Notes: a model not told the origin generated them from the letters alone. DNA of 64,000 nucleotides from Reinekea sp. G2M2-21 (GCF_015687175.1 NZ_JADPQG010000005.1:1-64000); one strand, 5' to 3'; positions 1 to 7,468 are shown, counted from the stretch's first letter. Translations and numbers: made by a program.

Positions 1-77
1 ACTGTCTCCGGTCGAGTACGAGAAACAGTATTTTGAGAAGCTAATGAGTGTCTAAGAAACTAGGGGCTTGCCACTCA
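1..77 (+). mobile_element. Right end of an IS3-family insertion sequence (transposase OrfB C-terminus plus terminal sequence)
   Basis: Positions 2-55 read without a stop as LSPVEYEKQYFEKLMSV and then TAA. This is the usual C-terminal tail of the DDE integrase-type OrfB transposase of IS3-family elements. About 22 further bases run to a CA end near position 77. From about position 78 the sequence matches the second repeat unit of the neighbouring RTX gene (its GCACAAAGTG stretch near 624), so the element boundary is placed there. The rest of the element lies outside the window. The family is inferred from the short tail; the terminal repeat cannot be matched because the left end is not visible. 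Confidence 0.65.
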
Positions 78-84
78 GCACAAA

Positions 85-1170
85 GTGACTGGATTCTTCG
101 CAGTTAACGTCGTTGTTACGGACTTAAGTAGTAGCGATACAACAAATACCGCCAGTGGTACCGCGGGTGATGACCTTATGATTGGTGGCTCTGGTGCGGA
201 TACACTAAGTGGTAACAATGGTAATGATACCCTGCAAGGCGGAGCTGGTATTGACACCTTAAATGGAGGCGGCGGTAATGACGTACTCGAAGGTGGAGCG
301 GGCGAAGATAAGCTTAATGGCGGCACTGGCAATGACACACTAGAAGGTGGCGCTGGTAACGACATCTTAAGTGGAGATACAGGCAGCGATGTCTATGTGT
401 TCGAAGCTGGCATGGGGCAGGATACGGTCAATCAATATGAGACAAGCTCAACGGCTATTGATCAGGTACTGTTCGTAGGTGTTACAGTGAATGAAGTGAC
501 GTTCTTGAAGTCAGGTAACGATTTGATCATCAAACTGACTACGACAACCGATCAGATGCTGTTTAAGAGCTGGTTTAGTTCGACTAACTATCAGGTTGAC
601 GAATTCGTGTTTGGAGAGATCAAGCACAAAGTGTCTGATTTCTTTACGAACAATCCAGTAATGACAGATTTTAGCTCTACTGATACAGCAAACACCGCCA
701 ATGGTTATACCGGAGATGACATCATGATCGGTGGCTCCGGAGTTGATACATTCAATGGCGGTAACGGTAATGATGTTCTTGAAGGTAACGGAGGCGATGA
801 CAATCTTAATGGCGGCACTGGCAATGACACACTAGAAGGTGGCGCTGGTAATGACATCTTAAGTGGAGATACAGGCAGCGATGTCTATGTGTTCGAAGCT
901 GGCATGGGGCAGGATACGGTCAATCAATATGAGTCAAGCTCATCGGCAGTCGACCAGGTGTTATTTGTCGACATTGCTGTAAATGAAGTGACGTTCTTGA
1001 AGTCAGGTAACGATTTGATTATCAAACTGACTTCGACAACCGATCAGATGCTGTTTAAGAGCTGGTTTAGTTCGGTTAACTATCAGGTTGACGAATTTGT
1101 CTTTGCAGATGGAACTTCAACACCCGCAGACACGTTTCAACAAAATCCAGTCCTGACTGAACCCAACTAA
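85..1170 (+). CDS. RTX/haemolysin-type calcium-binding repeat protein, 5'-truncated
   Basis: The 361-residue product carries two blocks of nonapeptide RTX repeats (GGxGxDxLx type, for example GGTGNDTLEGGAGND). Each block is followed by a conserved segment of about 80 residues (SDVYVFEAGMGQDTV through YQVDEFVF) like the haemolysin-type calcium-binding related domain. RTX repeats fold as calcium-bound beta rolls in proteins exported by type I secretion. There is no signal peptide. The first in-frame start is a GTG at 85, and the frame upstream runs only to a TAG at 61 inside the insertion-sequence end. The opening residues HKVTGFF match HKVSDFF at the start of the second unit. This is therefore the tail of a longer repeat protein, cut by the insertion, and its expression is uncertain. 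The RHS gene starts 13 bp after its stop. Confidence 0.75.
   Translation: MTGFFAVNVVVTDLSSSDTTNTASGTAGDDLMIGGSGADTLSGNNGNDTLQGGAGIDTLNGGGGNDVLEGGAGEDKLNGGTGNDTLEGGAGNDILSGDTGSDVYVFEAGMGQDTVNQYETSSTAIDQVLFVGVTVNEVTFLKSGNDLIIKLTTTTDQMLFKSWFSSTNYQVDEFVFGEIKHKVSDFFTNNPVMTDFSSTDTANTANGYTGDDIMIGGSGVDTFNGGNGNDVLEGNGGDDNLNGGTGNDTLEGGAGNDILSGDTGSDVYVFEAGMGQDTVNQYESSSSAVDQVLFVDIAVNEVTFLKSGNDLIIKLTSTTDQMLFKSWFSSVNYQVDEFVFADGTSTPADTFQQNPVLTEPN
313..933 (+). repeat. Near-identical direct repeat inside the RTX gene (313-441 and 805-933)
   Basis: The 129-bp stretches 313-441 and 805-933 differ at one base by eye. Similarity resumes at about 490-580 versus 982-1072. The offset is 492 bp, or 164 codons, so the protein is built from tandem domain copies still close to identical at DNA level. 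Confidence 0.85.
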
Positions 1171-1183
1171 AAGGAACAAACAA

Positions 1184-2056
1184 ATGAAAAATATACAATG
1201 GATTTTCTTGTTAATGGTTGGATTGACATCGTTAAGTGTAAGCGCCAACTCAAACATGTACTTTGTACACAACGATCACCTAGGCACACCCAAAGCTTTA
1301 ACGGATTCAAACCAAGCTGTCGTTTGGCAGGTAGAATCCCAACCTTTTGGTGAAACGAACGCACAGATAGATTCCATTAGTGGATTTCCTGCTGGCTTTC
1401 CTGGTCAATACTCTGATAGCGGCTCTGGCTATATCTACAACTACTACCGGGATTATGATCCGAGTTTGGGAAGGTATATCCAGAGTGATCCGATTGGGCT
1501 TGGTGGCGGGTTAAATACCTATGGGTATGTTGGGGGAAATCCAATAATATATGATGACCCCTACGGCCTTTGCCCTTGGTGTGGTGGTGCGGTTATTGGT
1601 TTTGTCTCTGGCTCTTTAGGTGCTTACACCTCTGCAAAAATGGGTGGTCAATCAGGCTGGACATTAGCAAAGTCGACGTTTTGGGGAGGAGTCCTTGGTG
1701 GTGGAATTGGAGCCCTTACATTAAATCCTTCAGTATCTGGAACTGTTGCAGCCTCTTGGGTTACTTCCAGCGCTGTAGCTGCCGGAACTAACGCAGCAGG
1801 ACAATTGTTAACAATGACATATGATCCATGCGCTAAATTTTCGCTGCTTCAAGTGTGCTTAAGTGCAGTACCTGGACCTACGTATTTCTTTAATGTTGCT
1901 AGCGCAGCTAAGTGGGGGAATATGGGTACTACAGCTATTAGCCAAACGGTCTTTGCAACTTCGTTCCTTGCTCCAATGGCAACTTTGCGAGGAATTACTC
2001 AGGGAGGAATTGGTGCGTATCTTGAGCCGAGTGATCCTTGCGGATGTCAGCAATGA
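1184..2056 (+). CDS. Secreted RHS-core protein with a variable C-terminal domain
   Basis: The 290-residue product begins with a signal peptide (about residues 1-22, hydrophobic core then SVSANS). A single RHS repeat-associated core follows at about residues 26-130: YFVHNDHLGTPKALTD, PFGE, YNYYRDYDPSLGRYIQSDP and IGLGGGLNTYGYVGGNP, ending at DPYGL. In RHS and other polymorphic toxins the variable toxin begins just after this motif. Here the remaining 160 residues are Gly/Ala-rich and hydrophobic with several cysteines (CPWC, CGCQQ), and I do not recognise a toxin fold. At 290 residues it is far shorter than full RHS proteins (over 1,000), but it has its own signal peptide. The start has AAAGGA about 8 bp upstream. 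It follows the RTX gene by 13 bp and overlaps the next gene by ATGA. Confidence 0.8.
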   Translation: MKNIQWIFLLMVGLTSLSVSANSNMYFVHNDHLGTPKALTDSNQAVVWQVESQPFGETNAQIDSISGFPAGFPGQYSDSGSGYIYNYYRDYDPSLGRYIQSDPIGLGGGLNTYGYVGGNPIIYDDPYGLCPWCGGAVIGFVSGSLGAYTSAKMGGQSGWTLAKSTFWGGVLGGGIGALTLNPSVSGTVAASWVTSSAVAAGTNAAGQLLTMTYDPCAKFSLLQVCLSAVPGPTYFFNVASAAKWGNMGTTAISQTVFATSFLAPMATLRGITQGGIGAYLEPSDPCGCQQ

Positions 2057-2349
2057 TTGAGCCTTTATTTCAAAGTTTTGTGCTTACTCTTATGAGCATA
2101 AGCCTTACTGTTTTTGTCTTTGAATTGGCAATTAAAAAAATAGAACTACTTAGAAGAATCAATCTTCCTGGTGCTCTAAAGATTGTTGGCGCGTGCTTGT
2201 TTTGTGGGAACTTCATCCTGTTTGTTTCTGTACTTCAGCATATAGGAAGTGACAAGGTGCAGTTCTTTGTATCCATTCCTTGGCTAGTTGTCGTTTACAC
2301 TTATTTGTATCGAAGAGCTTTACCCGTATTCAATCCGCCTCCAAAATGA
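2053..2349 (+). CDS. Small integral membrane protein, candidate immunity partner of the RHS protein
   Basis: The ATG at 2053 overlaps the TGA of the RHS gene (ATGA), which suggests translational coupling. An upstream TTG (2038) and ATG (2044) are in frame but less likely. The product has about 98 residues with three hydrophobic segments: FVLTLMSISLTVFVFELAI, a segment around IVGACLFCGNFILFVSVL, and FFVSIPWLVVVYTYLY. The tail is short and proline-rich. No family is recognised. Its position directly after a polymorphic-toxin-like gene, with overlapping stop and start, is what suggests an immunity role; the sequence itself does not prove it. A hairpin terminator follows within 30 bp. Confidence 0.6.
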   Translation: MIEPLFQSFVLTLMSISLTVFVFELAIKKIELLRRINLPGALKIVGACLFCGNFILFVSVLQHIGSDKVQFFVSIPWLVVVYTYLYRRALPVFNPPPK

Positions 2350-2376
2350 CTTTAAATGGATTTCAGTTAAATCTAG

Positions 2377-2407
2377 AAAGCCTCGATTCTTCGGATCGGG
2401 GTTTTTC
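2377..2407 (+). terminator. Rho-independent terminator after the RTX-RHS unit
   Basis: A stem of CCTCGAT (2381-2387) with ATCGGGG (2395-2401), one G-T pair included, is followed by a T run. It ends the RTX-RHS-membrane protein transcription unit. Confidence 0.7.
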
Positions 2408-2563
2408 TCTTTCACTCTTTACCATCCGAAAGATTACCCATAGCTTAAATGTAGCTTAAATGTAGCTCGCGCTTTTAGCTTAAATGGACAGGCACTTTAA
2501 GCATTAATCGTATGAAGAATCCAAAATTGCGAACGAGTAACATTGATAGGAGTCTTATTCTTC

Positions 2564-2665
2564 ATGCTTTATAAGGTAGCGCTGAAAATTTTGTGGGTCG
2601 TAAAAATTACTGTATTGGTTTGGCTGTGTATGTACCTTGTTAGCTTAAATGGACAGGCACTTTAA
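2564..2665 (+). CDS. Possible short hydrophobic peptide whose end is supplied by a 23-bp repeat
   Basis: An ATG at 2564, with AGGAG about 10 bp upstream, opens a 33-residue frame (MLYKVALKILWVV, then ITVLVWLCMYLV). It is one hydrophobic segment and runs into the repeat, which supplies the last residues (LNGQAL) and the stop. It could be a truncated membrane protein gene or chance. No family is recognised. Confidence 0.25.
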   Translation: MLYKVALKILWVVKITVLVWLCMYLVSLNGQAL

Positions 2666-2722
2666 CCATTAATTAACTTAAATGGACAGACACTTTAAGC
2701 CGCCACTTTGTCCCAAACTACA

Positions 2723-2752
2723 AAGCCCCATCTTCGGATCGGGGCTTTTGTT
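2723..2752 (+). terminator. Orphan terminator within the repeat array
   Basis: AAGCCCC (2723-2729) pairs with GGGGCTT (2741-2747), followed by a T-rich stretch. It shares TCTTCGGATCGGGG with the terminator at 2377-2407. No intact gene precedes it, so it is probably the tail of an element lost or broken up by the repeats. Confidence 0.55.
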
Positions 2753-2924
2753 TTTTCAGACTTAAATGGACAGACACCTTAACGACTTAAATCTGACTTA
2801 AATGGACAGGCACCTTAACGTATTAACGACTTAACTAGCTTAAATGGACAGGCACCTTAAGGGTTGACGATTTCGCACAATGCTGGTTAAAAGCCAGTAT
2901 GTTTGCATATCCAAGGATTCGTTT

Positions 2925-3068
2925 ATGCCTAAACCAAGGAAAAGTCAGGTCTCGATAGAGGCAACCTCATACTATCACTGCGTTTCACGTTGTGTTCGCC
3001 GCGCGTTTTTATGTGGCGTTGACGCCTACAATGGCCAGAATTACGACTTAAATGGACAGGCACCTTAA
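2925..3068 (+). pseudogene. Truncated 5' copy of the REP-type transposase
   Basis: The first 40 codons (MPKPRKSQVSIEAT through NGQNY) repeat the start of the complete transposase at 3231 with only a few base changes. About 40 bp of leader (TATGTTTGCATATCC and on) is copied too. Similarity stops exactly where a 23-bp repeat begins (3047), which then adds DLNGQAP and a stop. The HUH and tyrosine motifs are missing, so it cannot be active. Confidence 0.85.
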
Positions 3069-3230
3069 GGGTATTAAATGGAGAAAAGGAGATCTGAATC
3101 CCGACTTAAATGGACAGGCACCTCAAGGGTTGACGATTTCGGACTTAAATGGACAGGCACCTCAAGGGTTGACGATTTCGCATGATGCTGGTTATATGAT
3201 CAGTATGTTTGCATATCCAAGGATTCGTTT

Positions 3231-4229
3231 ATGCCTAAACCAAGGAAAAGTCAGGTCTCGATAGAGGCAACCCCATACTATCACTGCGTTTCACGTTGTG
3301 TTCGCCGCGCGTTTTTGTGTGGCGTTGACGCCTACAATGGCCAGAATTACGAACATCGCCGTGGTTGGGTTGAAAAGCGCATATTAAAGCTCGGTCAGTT
3401 GTTTTGTATCGATGTTTGCGCCTATGCCGTCATGTCCAATCACTATCACGTTGTTTTGCACATCAACACAAAACGGCAAGCCAGTTTAAGCACTCAACAA
3501 GTATTAGAGCGCTGGCATACCGTATTTAAAGGCAATCACCTAGTGAGTCGTTTTTTGCAGAACGAGCCGCTTTGTGACGCAGAGCTAAGCGCTATTGAAG
3601 AGATTGCCGAGCAATGGCGCGAACGCTTAGGCAGTTTAAGTTGGTTTATGAAAGTGCTGAATGAAGGCATCGCCAAAGAAGCGAACTTTGAAGATCAATG
3701 CACTGGGAAATTCTGGGAGCCGGATGCGGACCAGGGATTCAAGTCTCAGGCACTGCTGGATGAACAAGCACTGGCCGCCTGTTTGGCCTATGTTGATTTG
3801 AACCCCGTTCGCGCAAACATGGCAGCTTCGCCCGAAACGTCCAACCACACATCCGGGCAAAAACGCATAAAAGAAGCCCAAAAGACGCCAACTCATACTC
3901 CCGCACCTTTTCAGCCACGCACGCTCATGCCATTTGTAGGTAATCCCAAACAAGTCATGCCCCAAGGCTTACCTTTTAAGCTCGAAGATTATCTGGAATT
4001 ACTCGATTGGACCGGGCGTATTCTAAGAGACGATAAACGTGGAGCCATTCATCAAAAGCTGCCACCGATACTAAGCCGCTTAAATATCGAACCTAAAAAC
4101 TGGATTTATAGCGCTCAGTATTTTGAATCATCATTCAAGCAATTTGCCGGTACGGCTGATAAAATAAAAAACACCTGCAAGAAGCTAGGTTATCAGCGTT
4201 TGCCCAATACAAACGAATTACTCGCATAG
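3231..4229 (+). CDS. REP-associated-type Y1 (HUH) transposase
   Basis: The 332-residue product belongs to the IS200-like/REP-associated tyrosine transposase superfamily. Diagnostic elements are the N-terminal YYHCVSRCVRRAFLCG, the HUH metal-binding pair in SNHYHVVLHI (about residues 69-78), and the helix CLAYVDLNPVRANM (about 185-200) with the presumed catalytic tyrosine. Family enzymes cut and rejoin single-stranded DNA at short palindromic repeats. A C-terminal extension of about 130 residues has no recognised motif. The ATG at 3231 has AAGGA about 8 bp upstream. The gene sits just downstream of the nine-copy repeat array, with an inverted partial copy about 150 bp past its stop. It is intact, so activity is plausible. 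Confidence 0.88.
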   Translation: MPKPRKSQVSIEATPYYHCVSRCVRRAFLCGVDAYNGQNYEHRRGWVEKRILKLGQLFCIDVCAYAVMSNHYHVVLHINTKRQASLSTQQVLERWHTVFKGNHLVSRFLQNEPLCDAELSAIEEIAEQWRERLGSLSWFMKVLNEGIAKEANFEDQCTGKFWEPDADQGFKSQALLDEQALAACLAYVDLNPVRANMAASPETSNHTSGQKRIKEAQKTPTHTPAPFQPRTLMPFVGNPKQVMPQGLPFKLEDYLELLDWTGRILRDDKRGAIHQKLPPILSRLNIEPKNWIYSAQYFESSFKQFAGTADKIKNTCKKLGYQRLPNTNELLA

Positions 4230-4589
4230 AGAATTAATTTGAGAATATGAACAATCAGCATCTGCTGATGAATTTGTATGCCCGCAAAACCAGAAACACG
4301 ACGATACACAGATAAATTCGATTAAAATCTTGGAAAGGAGACCAACACAAACAAGGTTTGGTGTACGATTCAGTTGTGTTCCTTAAGGTGCCTGTCCAGT
4401 ATCTTTGTAAAGCGTCCATGTAGCTCGCAAATGGGAAAGCCCTTTAAACACCTCATTCATCTACACGTGCAATATAAAACCATGGGCAAAAGAAGTTTTT
4501 GATTAACCGAACCATGCTAGTTCTGAGAGGACAAGCATGGTTCAATTGGCTGGGTAGATCTGGCGAAAATGGTTAAAAGATTAGAGCGA
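4230..4589. other. Gene-free stretch beside the transposase with an inverted repeat copy and a hairpin
   Basis: This region holds the inverted partial repeat (4382-4398) and a hairpin pairing GAACCATGCT (4509-4518) with AGCATGGTTC (4534-4543). The hairpin may stop transcription of the endonuclease gene that ends at 4590, but it lacks a good T tract. ATGTAGCTCGC at 4419 also occurs at 2460, on the other side of the transposase unit. No coding sequence is seen. Confidence 0.5.
4382..4398 (-). repeat. Inverted partial copy of the 23-bp repeat
   Basis: CTTAAGGTGCCTGTCCA is the exact reverse complement of the 3' 17 bp of the repeat; similarity then stops. It lies about 150 bp after the transposase stop, so repeats in opposite orientation flank the gene. 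Confidence 0.8.
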
Positions 4590-6179
4590 TCAGTCTCCCC
4601 AGATCATCGTTACAAATTCAGGGTGATCCACAAACGGATTTCGGTTGTTTTGAAAGGCGTAAGCGGCATCGTTACGATCGATTTCTTTTTGACTGACCGG
4701 ATCATCGCTGTGCCATTTTTTAAGCGTGACCAACAACCAATTTTCAAAGACTTGATCGCTGGTGCCATTTAAAACGGCGTCGGAATTGGTTGTGTTTTTC
4801 TCCCAGTTGCCGATCTCATTCTGATATCGCGTGGCCATGTAGAAATACGCACGGGATAGGTCGCCTTTGAACTCATCAATGGGTTCGAAAACAGTTCCTG
4901 AATACCCAAGACCAGCATCGGAAAAGCCCAGTTGCGAGCCATTGCGACTAGTGAAACTGGCCGAACCCACGGTACCAAACGGGTAGTTACTTCGGTACGA
5001 ATTGACTTTGCCGTCGGTCGCAAAAATGTGGTGTATGTCGGTATTCATCGGCGCTACGGCGCCACCGAACCAGGCGCGAGGAAACGCGTGTTCGCGGTTG
5101 TAGCAATCCCCTTCATTAACATAAGTACCACACTGGTCGTTAGTCGCGGTGTAATTATATGGATCGCTGTTGCTCGGGTTTTCAGAATAGATGTCGAGAA
5201 TAGTGCCGTCATTTTCGTAGTAATTGTCTTTTTCGTGCGATGAGAAAAAAGTCCACAGGCTGGAATAACTTTGAGTGCTATGACCGCTAATGATAGTGTG
5301 CAAGGCAGTCTTCAACGCGTAGCCGTTTAGGCCGGTGGCATTTTCGTAGTAACCGTCGTAATCATTCCCGGAACCTGATGACGGTAGGGTAAAGCTGACG
5401 CTTTCCACGCTGTTGAATTGCCCACCACTGGCGAGTGTGGTCCCGTCGACCGTCAGCTGGTAATTGCCGGAGCCGTAATTACAACAGATTCCATCACCGT
5501 ATTCGTCCTGAATGGTAAACACATAATTGCCGTTGCTGAGGCAAAAGTCGTCACTGTACTGGGTGTTGCTGCTGTAGCCGTTTCCGCTGCCTATTTGTGT
5601 ATTTCCGCTCATCAGCGTCCAACTGGTTTCCGATCCATAATTGTCGGTCAGCAGCGAAACATTGAGATTATTAGCGCAGGATGGGTTTCCGGAAGTGGGT
5701 TCGAACAGGTCGACCATGACTTCTTCGGAACCATCGAAACCGGCTTCATCGTAAAATCGGAGCCCGACATTGATCGACCCGTTGCTGCTGGCGGTGTAGC
5801 GATAACTGAGTTGCTGCCATTGATGGGTTATTTGGTTGTCGGAAAAACTTTGATAACCGTCGACAATCAGTCGGGCACGTACGTTACCTTCCGTGTGATA
5901 CACCCAGACACTGAAATCATAGGATTCACCCGAACGGACAGCGATGGACTGCAAGAAATCGGTTGAGCTTTGCGTACTGGTGTTCACGACGATGCTGGCG
6001 GCACTACTACCCTGATAGGCCGTGGTGCTCTGAGAGACAGAAATGCCACTGTCAATGGTTGTCCAGTTGTCAGGCACGTTATTGGTGAACGATTCGAAGT
6101 CACCGTTGATGACATCGGCGACACTGATTTGAGCCAGTAGCAGTATACCTGCGAACCACCCCGTTTGCTTTTTATTCAT
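4590..6179 (-). CDS. Secreted endonuclease I family nuclease with N-terminal carbohydrate-binding-like module
   Basis: The 529-residue product has a signal peptide (about 1-22). Residues 23-165 form a beta-sandwich-like module (INGDFESF, NVPDNW, YRYTASSNGSINVGLRF) resembling CBM4/9-type domains. Residues 168-270 form a cysteine-containing module (CLSNGNYVFTIQDEYGDGICC) found in many secreted marine proteases and nucleases. The C-terminal 250 residues are an endonuclease I/extracellular RNase domain: YYENATGLNG, NREHAFPRAWFGG (catalytic His region) and TDIHHIFATDGKVNSYRSNYPFG. The enzyme would degrade nucleic acid outside the cell, perhaps bound to particulate polysaccharide. EndA of E. coli has only the last domain (about 235 residues). 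The gene stands alone between mobile-element debris. Confidence 0.85.
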   Translation of the reverse strand: MNKKQTGWFAGILLLAQISVADVINGDFESFTNNVPDNWTTIDSGISVSQSTTAYQGSSAASIVVNTSTQSSTDFLQSIAVRSGESYDFSVWVYHTEGNVRARLIVDGYQSFSDNQITHQWQQLSYRYTASSNGSINVGLRFYDEAGFDGSEEVMVDLFEPTSGNPSCANNLNVSLLTDNYGSETSWTLMSGNTQIGSGNGYSSNTQYSDDFCLSNGNYVFTIQDEYGDGICCNYGSGNYQLTVDGTTLASGGQFNSVESVSFTLPSSGSGNDYDGYYENATGLNGYALKTALHTIISGHSTQSYSSLWTFFSSHEKDNYYENDGTILDIYSENPSNSDPYNYTATNDQCGTYVNEGDCYNREHAFPRAWFGGAVAPMNTDIHHIFATDGKVNSYRSNYPFGTVGSASFTSRNGSQLGFSDAGLGYSGTVFEPIDEFKGDLSRAYFYMATRYQNEIGNWEKNTTNSDAVLNGTSDQVFENWLLVTLKKWHSDDPVSQKEIDRNDAAYAFQNNRNPFVDHPEFVTMIWGD

Positions 6180-6463
6180 TGTTGTCTCACTACGTGGGTT
6201 GATAGAAGGAGATCATATGAATGTTTATTGATCAAAAGGTCAAATTATGAACAGTGTTTTTAAGACGCAGTTCACAAAATTTTTTTGTTTAAATCTTGCC
6301 TAATTGATTTATTTAAGGTTTATGGATTGGAAGCAAGCCTAAATTTCGCAGATTTGATCTGTATTGGAACAAACGTATAGCGTCATTATGACAGGGGAGA
6401 TCCTGAATTAGGGCATACCACGCAAAAGCTAAATCTTGAAAGGAGCGATCGCTTTTTTAAGGT

Positions 6464-6588
6464 GATTCACATTGTGCTTGCCGCGCGGTTTCCTGTGGCA
6501 TTAATGGCCAAATTAGACAGAATGATAGACATCAAAGAGGCTGGATAGAGCACGTCGACAATGCCGCCGATCATTACAAATCAACCCC
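6464..6588 (+). pseudogene. Decayed fragment of a REP-type transposase
   Basis: In the frame beginning at 6473 the sequence reads CACRAVSCGINGQI, then NDRHQRGWIEHV. This follows CVRRAFLCGVDAYNGQ and HRRGWVE of the intact transposase at 3231 with many changes. There is no usable start and most of the protein is missing. The fragment ends at the MITE-like element. Confidence 0.55.
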
Positions 6589-6852
6589 AGTGTCCTGAGT
6601 CAGAAGTTCGCAAGAATTCAGCGTGCCATTCAAGCTTTATAGCTAGGCGTGTCTCGCGGTCAATGGTTGTTCCATTGGCAAGAGACAGAACAACGCTAGA
6701 GAGCTTGAATGACGTGCCCAAAGGGAGCTCATGGAAAATATTATTACGGCGTTGCTCTTCTTGAAAAGATCTCGATATTCTCTACAAAGAGCGCCTTGTA
6801 CTAGCGCTTCCTATGAGCTCTGAAACGATACGAACTTCTGACTCAGGACACT
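6589..6852. mobile_element. 264-bp MITE-like element with 22-bp perfect terminal inverted repeats
   Basis: The left end 6589-6610 (starting AGTGTCCTGAGTCAGAAG) and the right end 6831-6852 are exact reverse complements over 22 bp. A weaker match (TTCAG) continues a few bases inward. The interior has no convincing gene. Size, perfect termini and position beside a transposase relic fit a miniature inverted-repeat element. No clear target-site duplication is visible. Confidence 0.65.
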
Positions 6853-6864
6853 AGCCTATGCGTT

Positions 6865-7410
6865 CTATCCATCAATATAGCTGCCCGTCACTGTCGATGG
6901 ATGCGACTCCAAATCAACATCTTCAGGTAGCTCTTCTTCAATAGAGGAGGGGTATAAATTTACTTGATTGCTATATTCGCCGGTGGCCGGCGCGAATTCA
7001 TCCCAGTCATCGGCACAATCGGAAGAGCAAGGCAGTGGTTGCAAATTCACTTGGTCTGCGAACTCACCCGTGGCAAGCAGATCGGCGTTGTCCGGTGTCG
7101 GTTCAATAATCACAGAATTGATATCCGTTTTTTCAAGCGTTGCGACGTTAATGGGTTGCTCAGTGGATTGCGTAGCGTCTTTTAAATTATTGGACGAGTC
7201 TTTTAAATCGCTAACGATATGGCTCCGCGAAATGTCATCACGTTCATTTTGAATTTCGCTGCCTAATGGAATGAGGTGAACCGGTTCGATGTTGATGTGA
7301 TGACCTTGCGCGCTATCCAACAAAACTTCATTGCCTTGCGAGGAATGCGTCGTCAAGAGAAATGCGGTAACAGCCAAGAGAGATAGCAGAGCAGATACAA
7401 AAAATTTCAT
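6865..7410 (-). CDS. Secreted protein of unknown function with a repeated ATGE/QVNL motif
   Basis: The 181-residue product has a signal peptide (MKFFVSALLSLLAVTAFLLTT). It is acidic and low in complexity. Its C-terminal half carries an imperfect repeat: LLATGEFADQVNLQP at about 111-125, PATGEYSNQVNLYP at about 142-155, and a partial TVTGSYIDG at the C-terminus. Two cysteines (CSSDC) lie between the repeats. No family is recognised. The gene ends 12 bp from the MITE-like element. The next upstream gene, 7469-7927, also encodes a secreted protein and is 58 bp away on the same strand, so the two may be co-transcribed. Confidence 0.6.
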   Translation of the reverse strand: MKFFVSALLSLLAVTAFLLTTHSSQGNEVLLDSAQGHHINIEPVHLIPLGSEIQNERDDISRSHIVSDLKDSSNNLKDATQSTEQPINVATLEKTDINSVIIEPTPDNADLLATGEFADQVNLQPLPCSSDCADDWDEFAPATGEYSNQVNLYPSSIEEELPEDVDLESHPSTVTGSYIDG

Positions 7411-7468
7411 AACGCGAGCCTGTTCTAGACGTTAAAATGCCTGGCGCATGCGCCAGGCCAGTCTCTCT

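Larger units (their letters stand above)
2479..3166 (+). repeat. Array of nine 23-bp direct repeats with CTTAA/TTAAG ends
   Basis: Copies start at 2479, 2644, 2677, 2761, 2797, 2839, 3047, 3105 and 3144. All share the core TTAAATGGACAGGCACC with few changes (GGCAC or GACAC; CTTAA, TTTAA or CTCAA at the 3' end) and begin CTTAA. Most end TTAAG, so the unit has 5-bp inverted ends. Spacing is irregular (33 to 208 bp), so this is not a CRISPR array. Shorter pieces (TAGCTTAAATG at 2451 and 2462, CTTAAAT at 2785) look like partial copies. A 17-bp tail, AAGGGTTGACGATTTCG, follows the copies at 2839, 3105 and 3144. The array lies directly upstream of a Y1 transposase and around a broken copy of it, as REP-type repeats do with their transposases. 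Confidence 0.9.

Noticed and set aside
75-365. Proline-rich frame on the minus strand opposite the RTX gene
   Set aside because: The Pro/Ser repeats are the antisense reading of glycine-rich RTX repeats.
2479-3166. CRISPR-like array
   Set aside because: The repeats are short, spacing ranges from 33 to 208 bp, several intervals contain duplicated gene sequence, and no cas gene is present.
6561-6764. 67-codon frame within the MITE-like element
   Set aside because: It starts outside the element and crosses its terminal repeat; no ribosome site and no protein-like pattern.
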